Positions 39,101 to 51,590 of a DNA stretch of 64,000 nt are shown piece after piece; the stretch's first letter is position 1, and the number at the start of each line of letters is the position of its first letter. The notes beneath the pieces were generated by a model that was not told the DNA's origin, made no database searches, and worked only from the letters and a program-made list of their open reading frames with translations. Position numbers and translations under genes: made by a program. The stretch covers positions 62,001 to 126,000 of the forward strand of contig NW_025947133.1 of the NCBI RefSeq assembly GCF_000764305.2. The letters are read 5' to 3'. The DNA comes from Hyalella azteca (taxonomy: Eukaryota > Arthropoda > Malacostraca > Amphipoda > Hyalellidae).

Positions 39101-40390
39101 TTTTGATATCTATGTAGTCTTTTTTCCTACGACTGTATGAATTTAGACATCAATTTTTTTATTAAGATTAAAAGTTACATCACTCGCTCTTCCTTCTCCT
39201 TCCTTCCGCTTCTTGCTATGCTGCAAAGACCAGCCATTATTTTATTCCATGGCCTCGTCTTTCATGGTTGCACCTTCCATACTGCCGAGCTTTACTTTAG
39301 TATCTTGGCTCCTCTACGGAAGTGAATCACAAATAAATCAAAGCATAAGAAGCATTAGTTTTTTGATCTCTTCAAGACAACTACTGTGACGAGAGTGGCA
39401 GCAACACTTCAAAAAATCATCGTAAAACGCTCTTATCGACATCTCAGTGACCGGTCGGCAAGGGAAAAAACACTGTGTGGCTGTTTGTTCCTATTCAATA
39501 CTGGAAACCCGTACAAGATTTGAAAAAGTTGAAACGGTTCATTTCCAGGGGCAGCCGGTCACTAGAACGCCGGTCAGACCGTTATTTCGAAGAGTGATTG
39601 TATCAGACAGTATCGAACCATTACCGGATTTGTAATGGAGATGATACTATCATCCAGTCATTACATAACGGCAATCAACCGCAATGGACATTTATAAGGC
39701 AAAAAAAATCACAAACTCAATCAAATCATCACTCACGGATAATTTTACCTAAATAGACGTCATGAAAATCATAGATGCATAGTTTGTATGTTGTTTGTTG
39801 TGACTGTATAACTGTAAACAGGTAGAATAGATTATTATTGCAAAATCTATTTAAAAATTGCCAGGTACAACAAGCTTGCAACAAGATTGAAGAGATGTAA
39901 TCCATATAAACAGGGGATCTCCTAAAATAACGAAGAATACCAGTAATTTGGTGATACTTAAGTGAGAGAAAATGAAATGAAAACAGTGATTTTTTTGTTA
40001 ACTTTGTTAAAATTTTCAAACTCTTGTTGCATCAGCCCAAGCAATGACGGATGCAGTGACGCAGAATTTCTATAGATGAAGATTATAGTTTGTTTCCAAT
40101 AATAGCACGAGAGTCCGTTGTATTAGATCTATCACATAAGTTTCTTGCAAATATTTAGTTTAAAATAAGGTACAAATATGTAAAAAGTTTCTGATACGAA
40201 TTTGTAACTTGTTCATTTAGTGGCTTGAAACAATGTCGATAATTTCAGGCAGTGACAACCCTTGCGTGCATCAATTTTCATTTATTGGTCAGTTTGTTTT
40301 ATCTTCCATTACTCACTCGTCATCGTCTTGGCCAAAGTCCGTCTTCGAGATATTTTTCGTGAGATCATCCAGTTTAGAAGAAGAAACTTC
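36170..40390. other. No supported gene
   Basis: AT-rich DNA. A T-rich stretch at 38.70-38.95 kb and a small inverted pair (agtgaccgg near 39448, ccggtcact near 39555) are the only structures noticed. Confidence 0.4.
37240..37257 (+). other. Possible degraded adapter fragment
   Basis: The sequence tataagagacag matches the last 12 bases of the mosaic end, preceded by cgtcggtaatgca, which only loosely resembles a read adapter. Chance is possible. Confidence 0.3.
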
Positions 40391-40414
40391 TGCCTTCGAA
40401 TATTTATGGAAGTA

Positions 40415-40501
40415 TTACAGAAGCTGGGCGTCGCGAAGAATTTTCTCAACAGTTTCGTTCCAAAGCAGTTTATTATTGTCTGGATGACTGATCCTATGGA
40501 T
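40415..40501 (-). CDS. SMUG1-like copy A, exon 5 (HPDN motif, early stop)
   Basis: This exon has 28 codons plus TAA. It encodes IHRISHPDNNKLLWNETVEK and ILRDAQLL. The HP motif carries the position of the catalytic histidine (His239 in human SMUG1). The acceptor used by copy B is mutated to a cg here, but another cag six bases downstream keeps phase 0. Copy B reads CAA where this copy has the stop TAA, and about eight codons of homology continue past the stop. The lost segment corresponds to the extreme C-terminus of SMUG1. Confidence 0.75.
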   Translation of the reverse strand: MHRISHPDNNKLLWNETVEKILRDAQLL

Positions 40502-43500
40502 CTGCGACCGGTTATTCAAAAATTTCCATTATTATCATTAGATTTATTTGACATGCTCGCAATTTGCGTATGCGTAATAAAGTCCGACTCTCAAACACTA
40601 AAAGCATTTTAAACATTGAAAAACTTAGTCAAAAGATTACAATGGCGGCTGTTGGCCGGAAAATCTTGAGAAAATAACAGCAGTACCTCGCAATATCGCA
40701 ATAGCGATAAAATAGTTTAGCATAATTTTACAAACGGAAACATATTACGACATTTGACTGATCAAACGTTCTTGGAAATCAGACGTTGAATCTTGTTGTA
40801 GAACCATTTTGTATTACTTATAGGTAAAATGCAACACAACTCATTCGCGAAGGGCCCTACATACTAACAGAATTGCAAGAGCATTTACTTCCTGTACGAA
40901 TTTTTGTCGAATTCGTTTTGCCCGAAATTTCATATTCGCCCTCTCACTCGAGAGTGGCGTTGATATTCGCTAACCTTAACCTCTTAAGCCTTAATACACT
41001 GACCTTAGCTCGTTGGATAATTCACTGACCTTAACATTGTCGGTTTTGGTTGCGGTATGGAAGGAGCGTTGAGCGGCGTGCGCTGGATATTTTCCCACAG
41101 CGACGATGTCCGTCACGCAGAGCAGCTTGACGACCTCGCGTAGAGCCTCGTCACACAGAGACTCCAGCTTACGGCGACCAGCCTTAGTAGCACTCCCGCC
41201 ACCCTTGTTTATTAATATTAACCTTGTGAGGACTTGAAAACTGTCTTACTAATCTAGTTGTTTGTGTGTAACTAATTAATGATATTGGATTTTAGAGTGC
41301 AATAGCATGGAAAAATTGTCAGGCTCTTGAATTTTATTCTCACTCGTCCATTAGTACTTAATTAATAACCTATTTATCGTTCTGTTACTCAACATTACCG
41401 AGAAACGCAGGTATCACATGCTGATTTCAATAGAACAATAATGTATGCGTGTGTTTGTATGTGCGAACGAGTGTGTATGTGTGTGGGATTGCAAGCTGTC
41501 GTTGTTTCAGGGAGAACGCATCCGTTGACAGCAATTCAACTCTTAATCTAGCTCTGGAGCCAACGCTAATTTTCTCGTAGCTACGAAGTAGCAGACCACG
41601 CTAGAAACACAGCAACCCTCAACTGTTCCAAACCAATTTACGGTAATAGCTATACTGTGGGAAATTTCCCACCGTTAATCATACTTGTATTCTTTAAACT
41701 GAATTTAGTAATAATTTATGTTTGGGTAATACTAAGATTAGTCTAGGGTAAGTTTAATGTTAGGGTAATTTAGGTCAGACCCGGGTTTCCGCAAATAGTT
41801 CGCACTGAGACACCACCGTAGCCACACCAAATTTTGCGATCTCCAGCCTGCCTGTCGCTGCCGCCGCTACTTCACCAGCATTCAACCATAAGTCTAAATT
41901 TCTTCCTCGTTCTGTGATTTATCTATTCCTTGGTTTGAGTGCCCGATATTCTTTCGTTTTGTTTAGTTTGCTCAAATCTATGCTTAATTATCGTGTGCGA
42001 TGCTTCAGACTTCAATTCAAATTCAACTTCATTAACTCAACTTTAGGTAGATGAGGCTTCTACTAGAGCTCTATTTTTAGAGTTCACGCCGAATCGCTTA
42101 ACCTTTATTCTTACTTCTACGCACCAAATCTTCAACTATTCTTACTTTAATTCCGTCTGAAGCATCCACCTTCAACTGATTTCTTCTTTTTTCTATCAAT
42201 GCAATTCTTCCAAAAAGTGCGTTAGCACACTGAGTGGCATTTAATCTCAGGTGATTATTTAGTTTTCCTTAACCTCGTATAAATTTATTGCTTTAAGTTA
42301 CTGTATGCTTTTTACTCTGTTTTCTATGATCTTTATATTCAAAATAACTTTTCACAGTATGAACCGCAAACCTGGTGTGTAGCTGATGGCGGAGCAGCAG
42401 CCACGACATACCTGTTACCGCTTCACTTGACGCGGTCCAGCAATTCATTATCTCTTGGCTTTACCTTTTGGCGCAACTGAAACCGTCCCGGCTCCAGGAA
42501 TTCATTATCTCTTGGCTTTACCTTTTGGCGCAACTGAAACCGTCCCGGCTCCAGGAATTCAGCAAGATTCCAAGCTTGAAGTTAATATCCATACTACTAA
42601 ATTCAATAAATTTTCTCGAAAGGTTTATTTGCTTCACTACCTTAAAGAAAGATACGATTGTATGAAATTCTTCATAATACACTAACTATTATAATAGAGA
42701 CAAACATGACAATTACATATAAGCGGAAGAGCACATTTAACATAGTAGTCCGAATGATAGCAAGTCCAGAGATGTCCAACATATTGATTGCATGAAAAAT
42801 TCGATAATATTTAACCATAAACTATTGATTCATCCAACACGCAAACTTTACACAGCAATATACAAATAGGTGAGAATAAGTGATATTGCAAACATATATA
42901 CCATTTGTCTTTTAATGCATTAATGTCGTGGTTTTGACCATGAGCTGACTATGTGACAATTTACTATTTGTTCAGCTCCAATATCGATGCATGGATTGTA
43001 TATCCATGCATTGATATTTGTACTAGAGGCAGAATATGGGAAAAATAATTTAGACTGTTCATGTTTTAGGTTACACAATAAAAATTTACCTGAAGCTTCT
43101 TCACGGCTAAGTATTTGTCTTCGGAGTCGAGCAGCATCACAGGACAATAGTAGTGCACGAAGACCAGCTGAGAACTGAAGAGCGCCTTCACGTCGTTATC
43201 GAAGAGTTTCAGCAGCAGCTTCCATAGTCGATTCTCACATTTCTACAGTATAAATAATTAAATCAGTTAGTGAGCAGTTGAAGAGGGTTGTATTTGCATC
43301 ATTAATCTATGTAGTATATTTATTGTATTAAAAATCTATTAAATCGTATTAATAATCGATTTAATTTCAGCTATTAACATAACCGGGACAATATTTCCAT
43401 GTAAAACAAGGAAACCCCAATTAAGTCGAGCAAATGTTGACATCATTTGACGATTTTACTCCAGTTATAATATTTTATCATTTTGTTACACGAAAGAACA

Positions 43501-44851
43501 CCGTCTGCGATATAAAAAGAATTATATCGATATTTAAAACCTATCTGGTAGACTCATACACAGACCAAAATGTAAAAATGCTGACAAAATAAGCCGTACC
43601 GTTCTAATGGCATTTTTAAAAGGATTGTCGTCCGTGTCGTCCGTGTCGTCCGTCTTTGCTTCTTTAGGACGTCCAACTTCAGTGCAGTTGATTGACAGCA
43701 GCTGACAATCTGAATCTGATTCGCAGAATGGGACCTGCGGAATCATAAATTTTGAAATGGTGGAGACTAAGAGGTATTTGTAAACCAGGGCTAAAGTTTC
43801 TTTATATTATAATCAATGACATTTGTCCACGGACACTTCAAATTTTTTTACGACACTCCACGTTTTCATAAAAAAACTATGCAATTTACCAAAGAGCCTG
43901 TCGCGCATTTATTCACACTAACATTAGGTTTGAGGTTCACGAATTCTCATGGTATTAAAAATTATATAAATAGAAATCAGTAAAGTTAGAATTGTTTTAT
44001 AAAAACTGTTAAGTGAAATTAAAGCCACAAGAGCCAAGCATCGGTCAACAGAATTAGATATGCAAAAAAAACTACAACTAGTGGTTTTGGGTTGTTGTTA
44101 TAAATTATTTTCCATCCGAGACATCATTGAGTATGCGTATCTAAGAAATATTGGAGAGTGTAATGCATGTCATTACGTGTATAAATATGTTATTTTGGCC
44201 ATACATGTTAATATCTTACGGTAATGTAATGTGATCCATCTTGCAAACGTTCAAAAAGTACCATAAAAAGTCTTCAACTAAAATTAATAAATAACAACCA
44301 AAGGAAAAGGAAATTTTAACAAAATAACAACCAAAGCAAATAATAAAGTAATTAATAAATAACTACCAAAGGAAAGGAATTGTTGATCAAAGGAAATTTG
44401 ATCATGTTTTGCATCATGATGTTAGCGAAAGTTTTAAAACGTAACGAATGAATTTACTGATAACACAGAAAACATGACAATAAACTGTTGGTGATCCATT
44501 ATATTTTATTCAATGCAGTGTTACAATGCAACTTTATCATAACAATCAATCACAAAGATTTAAAATATTAATAATCTAAAGAATATGTCAACATACTCCT
44601 GTCTGTGCTGCTCCCCAACCGGGATTCATGCCGAGGAAAAGAATTTTTTTCCCCGCTGGGCGTCGCTCTTGCCCTGGCGGGAAAAACTTGTTGAGATATT
44701 CCTGGTACGGTTGTCGAGCGTAATTCACCGGATCGTAGCGCTTGGCTACTTTCCCGCCAAATAGATTAGGGAGGTGAAGTTCCATGACTTTATCGCTGAG
44801 GCGCGTTGTAAGATTCAACAGGTCAGTGGCCACCTGATTTCTTTCATCCAT
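40415..44851 (-). CDS. SMUG1-like uracil-DNA glycosylase, copy A (five exons)
   Basis: SMUG1 enzymes are nuclear glycosylases that remove uracil and oxidised pyrimidines from DNA to start base-excision repair. Five exons can be read on the minus strand: 44851-44597, 43734-43600, 43242-43090, 41203-41030 and 40501-40415. All introns are phase 0 with GT..AG ends, and the product is about 267 residues (human SMUG1 is 270). Motifs in order are GMNPGWGAAQTG joined to VPFCE, VGRPKEAK, ENRLWKLL, FVHYYCP, LCDEALREVVKLL and HPDN. Motif 1 keeps the catalytic-type Asn. Position 2 of the HNLCP motif is Tyr instead of the uracil-binding Asn. The last exon ends early at a TAA where copy B has CAA. Copy A may therefore be a shortened functional gene or an early pseudogene. 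The family call is strong; activity is unknown. Confidence 0.82.
41030..41203 (-). CDS. SMUG1-like copy A, exon 4
   Basis: This exon has 58 codons, between a likely acceptor aacaag and donor gtcagt, phase 0. It encodes GGGSATKAGRR, then LESLCDEALREVVKLL and VTDIVAVGKYPAHAAQR. This aligns with the ICDAALCRQVQLLGV..VVGVGRLAEQRARRAL helix-strand region of SMUG1. It is about 20 residues shorter than copy B after the AxRxF position because a VSEDA..KNTDEGAKKGA linker is missing. The exact acceptor is less certain than the other splice sites because the upstream pyrimidine tract is weak. Confidence 0.78.
42442..42560 (+). repeat. 57-bp direct duplication in copy A intron 3
   Basis: Two almost identical 57-bp units start at aattcattatctcttggctt. 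The unit is a multiple of three, so an open frame runs through both (LALPFGATETVPAPGI twice). It lies in intron DNA absent from unit B. I read it as non-coding. Confidence 0.7.
43090..43242 (-). CDS. SMUG1-like copy A, exon 3 (FVHYYCP motif)
   Basis: This exon has 51 codons, between acceptor ctgtag and donor gtaaat, phase 0. It encodes ENRLWKLLLKLF, which aligns with the ARFWGFF region of SMUG1, and then LVFVHYYCPVMLLDS, which aligns with CFVHNLCPLLFL. The normally invariant Asn of HNLCP is Tyr. The exon is too short and internal to be listed as a simple open frame, and was found by comparing the two copies. Confidence 0.82.
43600..43734 (-). CDS. SMUG1-like copy A, exon 2
   Basis: This exon has 45 codons, between acceptor ccgcag and donor gtacgg, phase 0 at both ends. 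It begins VPFCE, completing the AQTG-VPF motif split by intron 1, and continues through VGRPKEAK to a short acidic TDDTDDTDD run and NPFKNAIRT. The acidic run is three units here but about fourteen in copy B. Confidence 0.82.
43980..44250. other. Conserved intron-1 block of the duplication (copy A)
   Basis: This matches 62860-63130 closely, including gccaagcatcggtcaacagaat and atccgagacatcattg. Copy B has a 62-codon open frame on the plus strand here, but copy A has stops and a length change in an A run. Conserved protein coding is therefore not supported. It is best read as duplicated intron sequence. Confidence 0.55.
44597..44851 (-). CDS. SMUG1-like copy A, exon 1 (start and motif 1)
   Basis: This exon has 85 codons from an ATG at 44851 (MDERNQVATDLL) to GGA, followed by the donor gtatgt. 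The start aligns with MAEENQ of copy B. An in-frame TTG further upstream is not needed. The exon includes DPVNYARQPYQEYLNKFFP, typical of the SMUG1 N-terminal region, and LFLGMNPGWGAAQTG, the glycosylase motif 1 with the Asn present. The loop between GMNPG and AQTG is one residue shorter than in human SMUG1. Confidence 0.85.
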
Positions 44852-45137
44852 AATGATTAACAAACTAAAAAAAATTTAAAACAAAAAAATCAAACTGAGT
44901 AATCTTTGTTCTTGTTGAATGTCACTGAAATTCAAAAGACCATTCAGAGTTATCTAAAGTTATTTTCTTCACTTATTTATTAGATTCTTCTGGAGCCTGA
45001 ACAAAAAGAAATTGTGCATAACAAAACCTGTAATGCCATGATATGCGTAGGGTTTCGCCATCTACGACGATTTCGCCTCCTTATTTGAATCCGTAAGATA
45101 TTCAAGTTTAGAGCATTGACAGCCGATTGGTCTGACC

Positions 45138-46029
45138 GTGATTCAGGAATACCGGTCGAATCGAAAATTAACCGAAACCGGTCGTAATCGAAAATTAACC
45201 GAAAGAGAGGAGCGTTCCTGCATGAAAATAGTAAATAAAGACCCGAAGATCACTTCCAAGGAATTGCAATCACATCTGGCTAGTACTGGAAAAACTGTGG
45301 ATGTGTCAACAGTGCGACGCTACGTGAACCGTGAGGGCCTTCACGGGCGTGTACCAAGGATGAAGCCACTGTTGAAGCCAATTCACAAGGAGAAGCGTTT
45401 GGAGTTCACCAGGAAGCACATCGATGCTACTCAAGCAGAGCTTAATAATATATTTGTGGTCGGACTAGACAAAGCTTGAACTTTTTGGTGTGAATGACAA
45501 CCGCCTTGTATGGAGGAAATCTGGTGAAGCTCTGCTGGAAAAGAACACTCTACCTACTGTGAAGCATGGTGGTGGGTCCATCATGTAGTGGGGATGCTTC
45601 GCTGCTGCAGGTACTGGGAATATTTCAGTGATAGAGGGCATCATGAATTCTGAAGGATATCAACACATTTTAACTGATAATGTTGAGCAATCGGCAAGAA
45701 AACTGCATCTTGGACGGGCATTTGACTTTCAATAGAATAACGACCCTAAGCACACAAGCAAATCAACACAGAAATATTTTGCTACACAGAAATTGAGAGT
45801 GTTGGAATGGCCTTCCCAAAGCCCAGATTTAAATCCAATTGAAAATTTAGGTAGGGAACTCAAGAGGCGTGTTCATAAAAGAAGACCCAGCAACATCGAA
45901 GAATTAAAGACTTTTGCCATGTAAGAGTGGCACAAAATTCCTACTAAAACATGCCAACACCTCGTAGAAACATACAAGAAGCGTCTGTATGCTATCATTG
46001 CTGCCAAGGGAGGTCACACAAAGTATTAA
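45138..46029 (+). pseudogene. Tc1-like transposase, 5'-truncated and broken
   Basis: Cut-and-paste transposase remnant of the Tc1/mariner group. The first part reads NRKLTEREERS, KITSKELQSHLASTGKTVDV, STVRRYVNREGLHGRVPRMK and EKRLEFTRKH. This is the second helix-turn-helix region; the usual N-terminal start is missing. After a frameshift it continues as LFGVNDNRLVWR, HGGGSIM (then a stop), [22 protein letters not shown] and LYAIIAAKGGHTKY before TAA at 46027-46029. The three acidic positions of a DD34D core can be placed: SD before a TAG, NNDPKHT and SPDLNP. Several stops make it inactive. It abuts the edge of segmental duplication unit A. No terminal inverted repeats were recognised. Confidence 0.88.
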
Positions 46030-46439
46030 TAATTTATAGTTGCCAACAATTTATATGTTTTTTTTTCAAATGTTGCCATTACTTTTGCTTTTGGTGTTTT
46101 TCTAATAAATATAAATACAACAAAGATCAAACGTTTTATTATCCGTTATGCACAGTAATTATATTTTCTTTGGTCAATTCAACTGAAAATAAATGCAGAC
46201 ATTGCAATAAATGCTTCAAATTATATTATTTCTCAAATTAAATATTTTTAAGTGTGTTGCCAATAAATATGCGCGTAACTGTATGAATTCGTCCAATAAC
46301 TTCCCTAATAAATTAGATACAAGTCTGAAAAACTTTTTATTTCAACTGCTATCTGGAACGATAAAAATTTGCTCCTCGCTGTTCGTGAAGCGCGCGATTT
46401 TTCTACTATTTTCTCGACGTCCGCAGGTTTTACCACTTG

Positions 46440-47150
46440 TTCTTCATTGATGGTATACCATGCATTTCTGAATCAGAATTCATTGTAGTAGATACATAGA
46501 AATTTACAATTACTTGGAAATTCGATTTTGGATCAGAAGCTTCAAGGTCTGAATATTTCAATAGAGGAGTAATGCAGGCTGATTTGAAGTTTTCCGTAAC
46601 AACACCCTCAGTGGAGCAGCGGTTGGAAAATTGGACCAGAAAAGGTGCTAGAGTTACGACATTCCCCTTAAGTAACGACGTCGGCAGCGGATCGCTGGCA
46701 CACTGCTTGTTAGACAGCGAGCGCACTGCAGCAATGACTTCGTCAGCTGTGACGCAAGGGAATTTTTGGAGCACACAGTCGATCGGGCACGGCGCAAATG
46801 TTGCTGACGGAGCATCTGCTGACGAAGCTCGCACAACAGCAATTTTGTTTTCAAAACCGCATGGGATTCCTTCACGCATACGTCACCGGTCACCCCAAGC
46901 ATCTGTATGACCTCTTCCCATAATCTTATCCAGCCAACGCCATCGCGCTGCAGAATCGCTGCGTTCCGCGTCGACTCTCTGGTGCCAAAATGACTCTTTT
47001 AGATCGAAGGAGGTCGACATGATTGCCCCGCGCATCTCGCCAGGTGAAGGCCACAGCAGCAGGATTGCCGCGTCTGTTCTCCCTTTAGACAGTTGCTGGA
47101 GCAGTCGACCACGACGAGTAAATCTACTCCCTCACAGACGGATGGATCAA
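46440..47150 (-). pseudogene. CR1/Jockey-like LINE fragment (linker and RT start)
   Basis: On the minus strand, the stretch upstream of the RT reads ESFWHQRVDAERS and WLDKIMGRGH in one frame. After a frameshift, APCPIDCVLQKFPCVTADEV, IAAVRSLSNKQCASDPLPTS and LLKGNVVTLAPFLVQFSNR lead to FKSACITPLLKYSDL..ASDPKS. This is the segment between endonuclease and reverse transcriptase plus the first RT motifs of non-LTR elements. It decays after DPKS (FQVIVNF). The 212-residue frame over 46999-47637 is only partly this element, read out of frame. Confidence 0.8.
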
Positions 47151-47639
47151 GGGCTGTAGCAGCTGACTGCAGGCCGAGCAGACGCTTCGCCGAATATGCT
47201 AATAGCAGCCATATTAAGCTTGGGTCATATAACAGTGATGCACGTCTACAGTCAGCGCGAAGCTGAATATAGCGAACGCCAAAACGAAAATCCAAAATAT
47301 AGTCGTCCCAGTCATAAGCACTCCAAGTCGAGGAAGAAAATTCTTTCAAGTGATGCATTATTGATAATGGGAATGAAAAACCATTATTTGTCGTCGCCTT
47401 AAGCAGTAGGATATAAATCGTCCAGTCACACTTGTGCTGTTCCAGATGTCCATAAAGAAATGACACTAGCAAACCAAGCACCGCTATAAATGTCTGGTCC
47501 TTTTTTGTATGTCCCTCTCCAGTAATAGCTCTGTTTTTGCTGCATATTTGGTTCTTAAGATGCTGAAGCCGGTTGAATTCAGACTCGTCTTGTGAAAAGA
47601 CTTTCCACGAATCATTTTTATTCCAGATTGATAGCATTG

Positions 47640-50600
47640 CAGTTTAAAGTTTCACTTATGACTGTGGAATGACGAATGTTCCGTACTACGTACTGTAAAG
47701 AGGCCTGAGGAAGAGGCCTACAGTTACGAGGCCACATGTTACTATTTGGCACATGGTGCTAGATGGGACCAATCCTAAACTGCCAGAAGACCTTATAACT
47801 GGCGATATATAATAACCGTAAATTGAATTTACGTTTTTAAATTAAAGGCTGTATATACTGGAATTGAGGTCTCGAAACATGCTCCTGAAAAATCGCGATA
47901 AAAGCAAGCGTAAAACTTAAATCTTCAAAGTGTACACCAGATTGTTATTAAATTCAGTTACGGTTTTATTGTTATTTATTTCCTCTGAGTTCATTCTCTT
48001 ATTTTCTGTGAGGTTCGTTATAGCTTCTATAAGTTGTTGTGATGGTTGTGATTTGAGAGGCTCCAAAACCAATTTAATACACCGTCCACGTGATGTCCCC
48101 ATACCACACTAATCCTAGCAAATATCATAAATTTCGTGTTATACGTCATTACAAAATAAATGAACGATATCATCAAGCGTGTTTCTAGCCCACATGTTAA
48201 GAATGCACTGGCAGTGTGGTCCGCGAAGACGTATAGTGACAGGAGATATGTGATAGTGTATCAGTTCAAGATAGTGTATCAGCTCATAAATCTACATACC
48301 GCAATCTTGAACCCATCCCCTCTTATAACACTCTTCATTTTTATTTTACTTAATATTTCGAAGTTTTAGCAATACCTACAGGTATATCGAAAGTTACTTA
48401 CGTACATGATACGGTACTTATTTTCTTAAATAGTCTCTTTACAATAGTCGCAAGAAGTACAGAATGCGAGTCTATGGGCACAGTTTGATAAGGGACTTAA
48501 TGGGTTACCGACCATTTACCCACAATCTTACCCTCGAATCTTCACCATCAAAATTTGCTAACGACCATTTACTACCGATTGATCATGCACTTACAAAAAA
48601 TTCCGCTAAGCTGTCTCTTAACAATAATTGAACGGTGATGAGAATTCCTACCGCAATGACCAATGGCTTCCTTATCAAAGTTTCATAAATTATTTTGATC
48701 ATTCTAGACTACTGAACCCCAGGTGAAGTAGGGGAAATAAACTTTCAGGTTTATATTTACTTGAATGCCATACTTGAATGCCATTGAAGTTGCATTTTGA
48801 TGTAACTTGAGGAAATATGTCTGCATCAATAAGTTTTATGATTTCGAATATGTGCTATTTTAACATGGCAAGTGCAATTTGGACTTGAACGATCGGATTA
48901 AAGCAGGTACATATAAATTTTACGTCTACCACTCGCTTCTATAACTTTATTCTTGGTTTGATTTTGTTTGAAGAAACTGTTACTGTTTAAATATAAACGG
49001 TTACCGTTTAATAGTTATCATGATTTAACGGAACAGCGTAATAACGTCTGTAGAATGCGAGTGAATGGATAGTAAAGAAAAGTGTATTATTCATAATTTC
49101 TTGTGCTGATAAAAATTTATTTATGCAAGCATAATTTTTTCCGCGAAAAAAACCGTCGTCTATAACCATGCCGTTTGCAGCAATTTAAATTGCAGTTTGC
49201 ATTCTTTGACAACGAATGCAGAAGAATATTAACGAAAATTAAATATTCATCCAACGATCAACTTGAGAGTTGCACGAAATTTAGTTTTATTTCCTTTTAT
49301 AATTTACGACCGTGTAAAGCAATAAATCTTATCAATCATCACCATTAATGCTGCTTATAAAAAATGCTGACAAATCTCGAAACTAAAGAATGTTCTTAGC
49401 GAACCCTTTAGTAAAACTGGACTCAACTTGCAATAAATAGTAATAAGTCACCGTATCAGGGAAAGAGAATTGTTGTTCATTTAAGTAGGAACTAAACATA
49501 TCTGCAGGAAGTCTGCTAACATAAAATAAAAAAAGCAACAATGTTTGCTGAAAATTTCCGAAACTTAGTTTGAAGTTTGCTCTAAGCGGATGAAAAAAAT
49601 TTCTCGAATGACAGAAAAAATGAAAGTACCACAATTTCGGTACGTTATACCTATCAAGTGATTCTCATTTTGCATTGAACTAAGAATATTTCTGTTTTTT
49701 TACTTTTTTGCAGCATACGGATTGCACGCATAAATTTATTCCTTCGAATAAGAATATAACGATTCGAGTGCTGGTCCTAAGCTTCATTGAATAATTGCTA
49801 TACATTATTTATTGTTATGGCTAGTACTAAACTCTCAATACCTTATTCGACATCGCGGATATTGTGCACATGGATGATTTATAATCGTTTATCCCTATAA
49901 GTCAATACAAGTGGCAAATAAAATTTTATTCAAACGGAACTTAACAAATTATTGACTTATTCCATAGTTTGACATTGATTTTATCTACTTATCAAATCCG
50001 TAGCATTATCACGATGTAGCCTGCTGATAGCACAAGCCACATCCGTGAGTGAAATAGTTTTTACTTTTTATTCCAACTATATTGGCAGATGATCATGTTA
50101 AATATTTAAAGGTTGTATCTGATGCAATAAACAACGTATTTTTATTACATCTATTATGTGCCTTGTCTTATAGTCTTCGGTGAATCATGCCATGGCGATC
50201 GATATAAGTGGCAAATAACACCATGGCTGTAACGTATCAAAACCATAGTTACATCATATAACAGTAATTTCCTGCAGCGACATTACTGATCGAGTCGCAA
50301 ACATTAGTCGCATATTATCAATTAACACCGATTCATCCCTAGGCCAGGATCATGAAATGCATCGCGAGTTTCTATATTTGCAATAGTAATAGTGAAGCCT
50401 TAGCAAGAATTAGCAAGAATTACTGCTATCTCAAATTCTTGCAGCATGCCGTGCTTTGAACCCTAAACTCACTTCTCCGATCGTGCTATTCTCAACCACC
50501 AGATAACCTTCCCGATTATGACCAGACTAATCATAGGAAGCAGGGTTCGGACCCGCCACTGATAGAATCCTGAAACTAATAACTTCAACCGCTAGGACAC

Positions 50601-51590
50601 CATGTCGAGTTCATTGGTGAATTTGATTTTTAGCGATGATTGTAGTTTCATGATATTCAGTATCTTCACAGGATGAACTTTCGTATGAAACATTTTTTCG
50701 CAGTGGGAGCTTTGGGAGAGGTCAGTTCGGGAAGCCATTTTTATCTAAAGACATTGATATTCGGACATTGTATAGCCGTTTTCAAGAATTTGATGTGCTT
50801 AGTTACCTTCAGAGCCACTATAAATCAAATTTCAAACAATTTAAGAATCCATTAAAATTTTAGTAAACCTTTGATGTGTATCTGACCGAGATTCGTCTTA
50901 AGATTTCCTAAGTTAAAGAAGAAAACTGTCAATTTTACTTGACTGAAAAACTACAACCTATATCATGGACTGCGGCAAATGTACGGATAATGAAAAACTT
51001 AACGTAGTAGTTTACCTTAAAGCCCGTATGAACGAATTGGCTGGTTATTACTCCTCTTGAATAGCAGTGCTATTCATCATATGTGAAAGAAGAATGTACG
51101 AGCATACAGGGGTAATGATGGAAGTGAGAGTAGAAGCGTGGGGTGTGAGAGAACATGTGAGAAGTGGATTGCAGTGATTATGGGTTGTCTGAGGCAGCGG
51201 CGCAGCGCTCGTGGCTGTGATTGAGATTGGTGAGACATTTTGGAGTTTGAGGTGGTAGCAAGTAAGGATAAGGTTGGTAAGAATAGTCTTGACGATTGGT
51301 GAAGCAAAAATTGCAAAATAATCAATTAAAAAACATTAGAAATCAATATAAATAATTTAAGACCTAATCAAATTTTAGTCAATTTTTACACTTAAATTTA
51401 CCTTAGTTTCTTGTAATGTTGGGGACAAGAGTGTTAGGCTCCTAGGACACATTTGCAAATACTTATATTATATTTTGAACTATTTTAGCTTTCTGGGAGG
51501 CGTGCCAACTGTGAAACCTTGTGGAAATATGCTTATGCGCAACGTTGTTTACCTATGCTAACATCATTCTTAGTATCCTTAGTATTTGTT
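47640..51590. other. No supported gene
   Basis: AT-rich intergenic DNA between two LINE remnants. Nothing recognisable on either strand. Confidence 0.45.

Larger units (their letters stand above)
40395..45120. repeat. Segmental duplication, unit A
   Basis: This segment matches 59878-63980 in the same direction, including exons, splice sites, long intron tracts and DNA upstream of the start codon. For example, the block after attttattctcactcgtcc near 41332 is nearly identical to the one near 60832. Unit A has about 1.1 kb of extra intron DNA at 41.6-42.75 kb. The left edge lies just beyond the last exon. The right edge lies next to the Tc1 remnant. Confidence 0.8.

Noticed and set aside
40262..40612. 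116-codon plus-strand frame
   Set aside because: It overlaps exon 5 of SMUG1-like copy A on the opposite strand and has no homology of its own.
46999..47637. 212-codon minus-strand frame
   Set aside because: Its downstream part overlaps the LINE linker in the wrong frame, and the rest shows no recognisable domain. A chance frame is likely.
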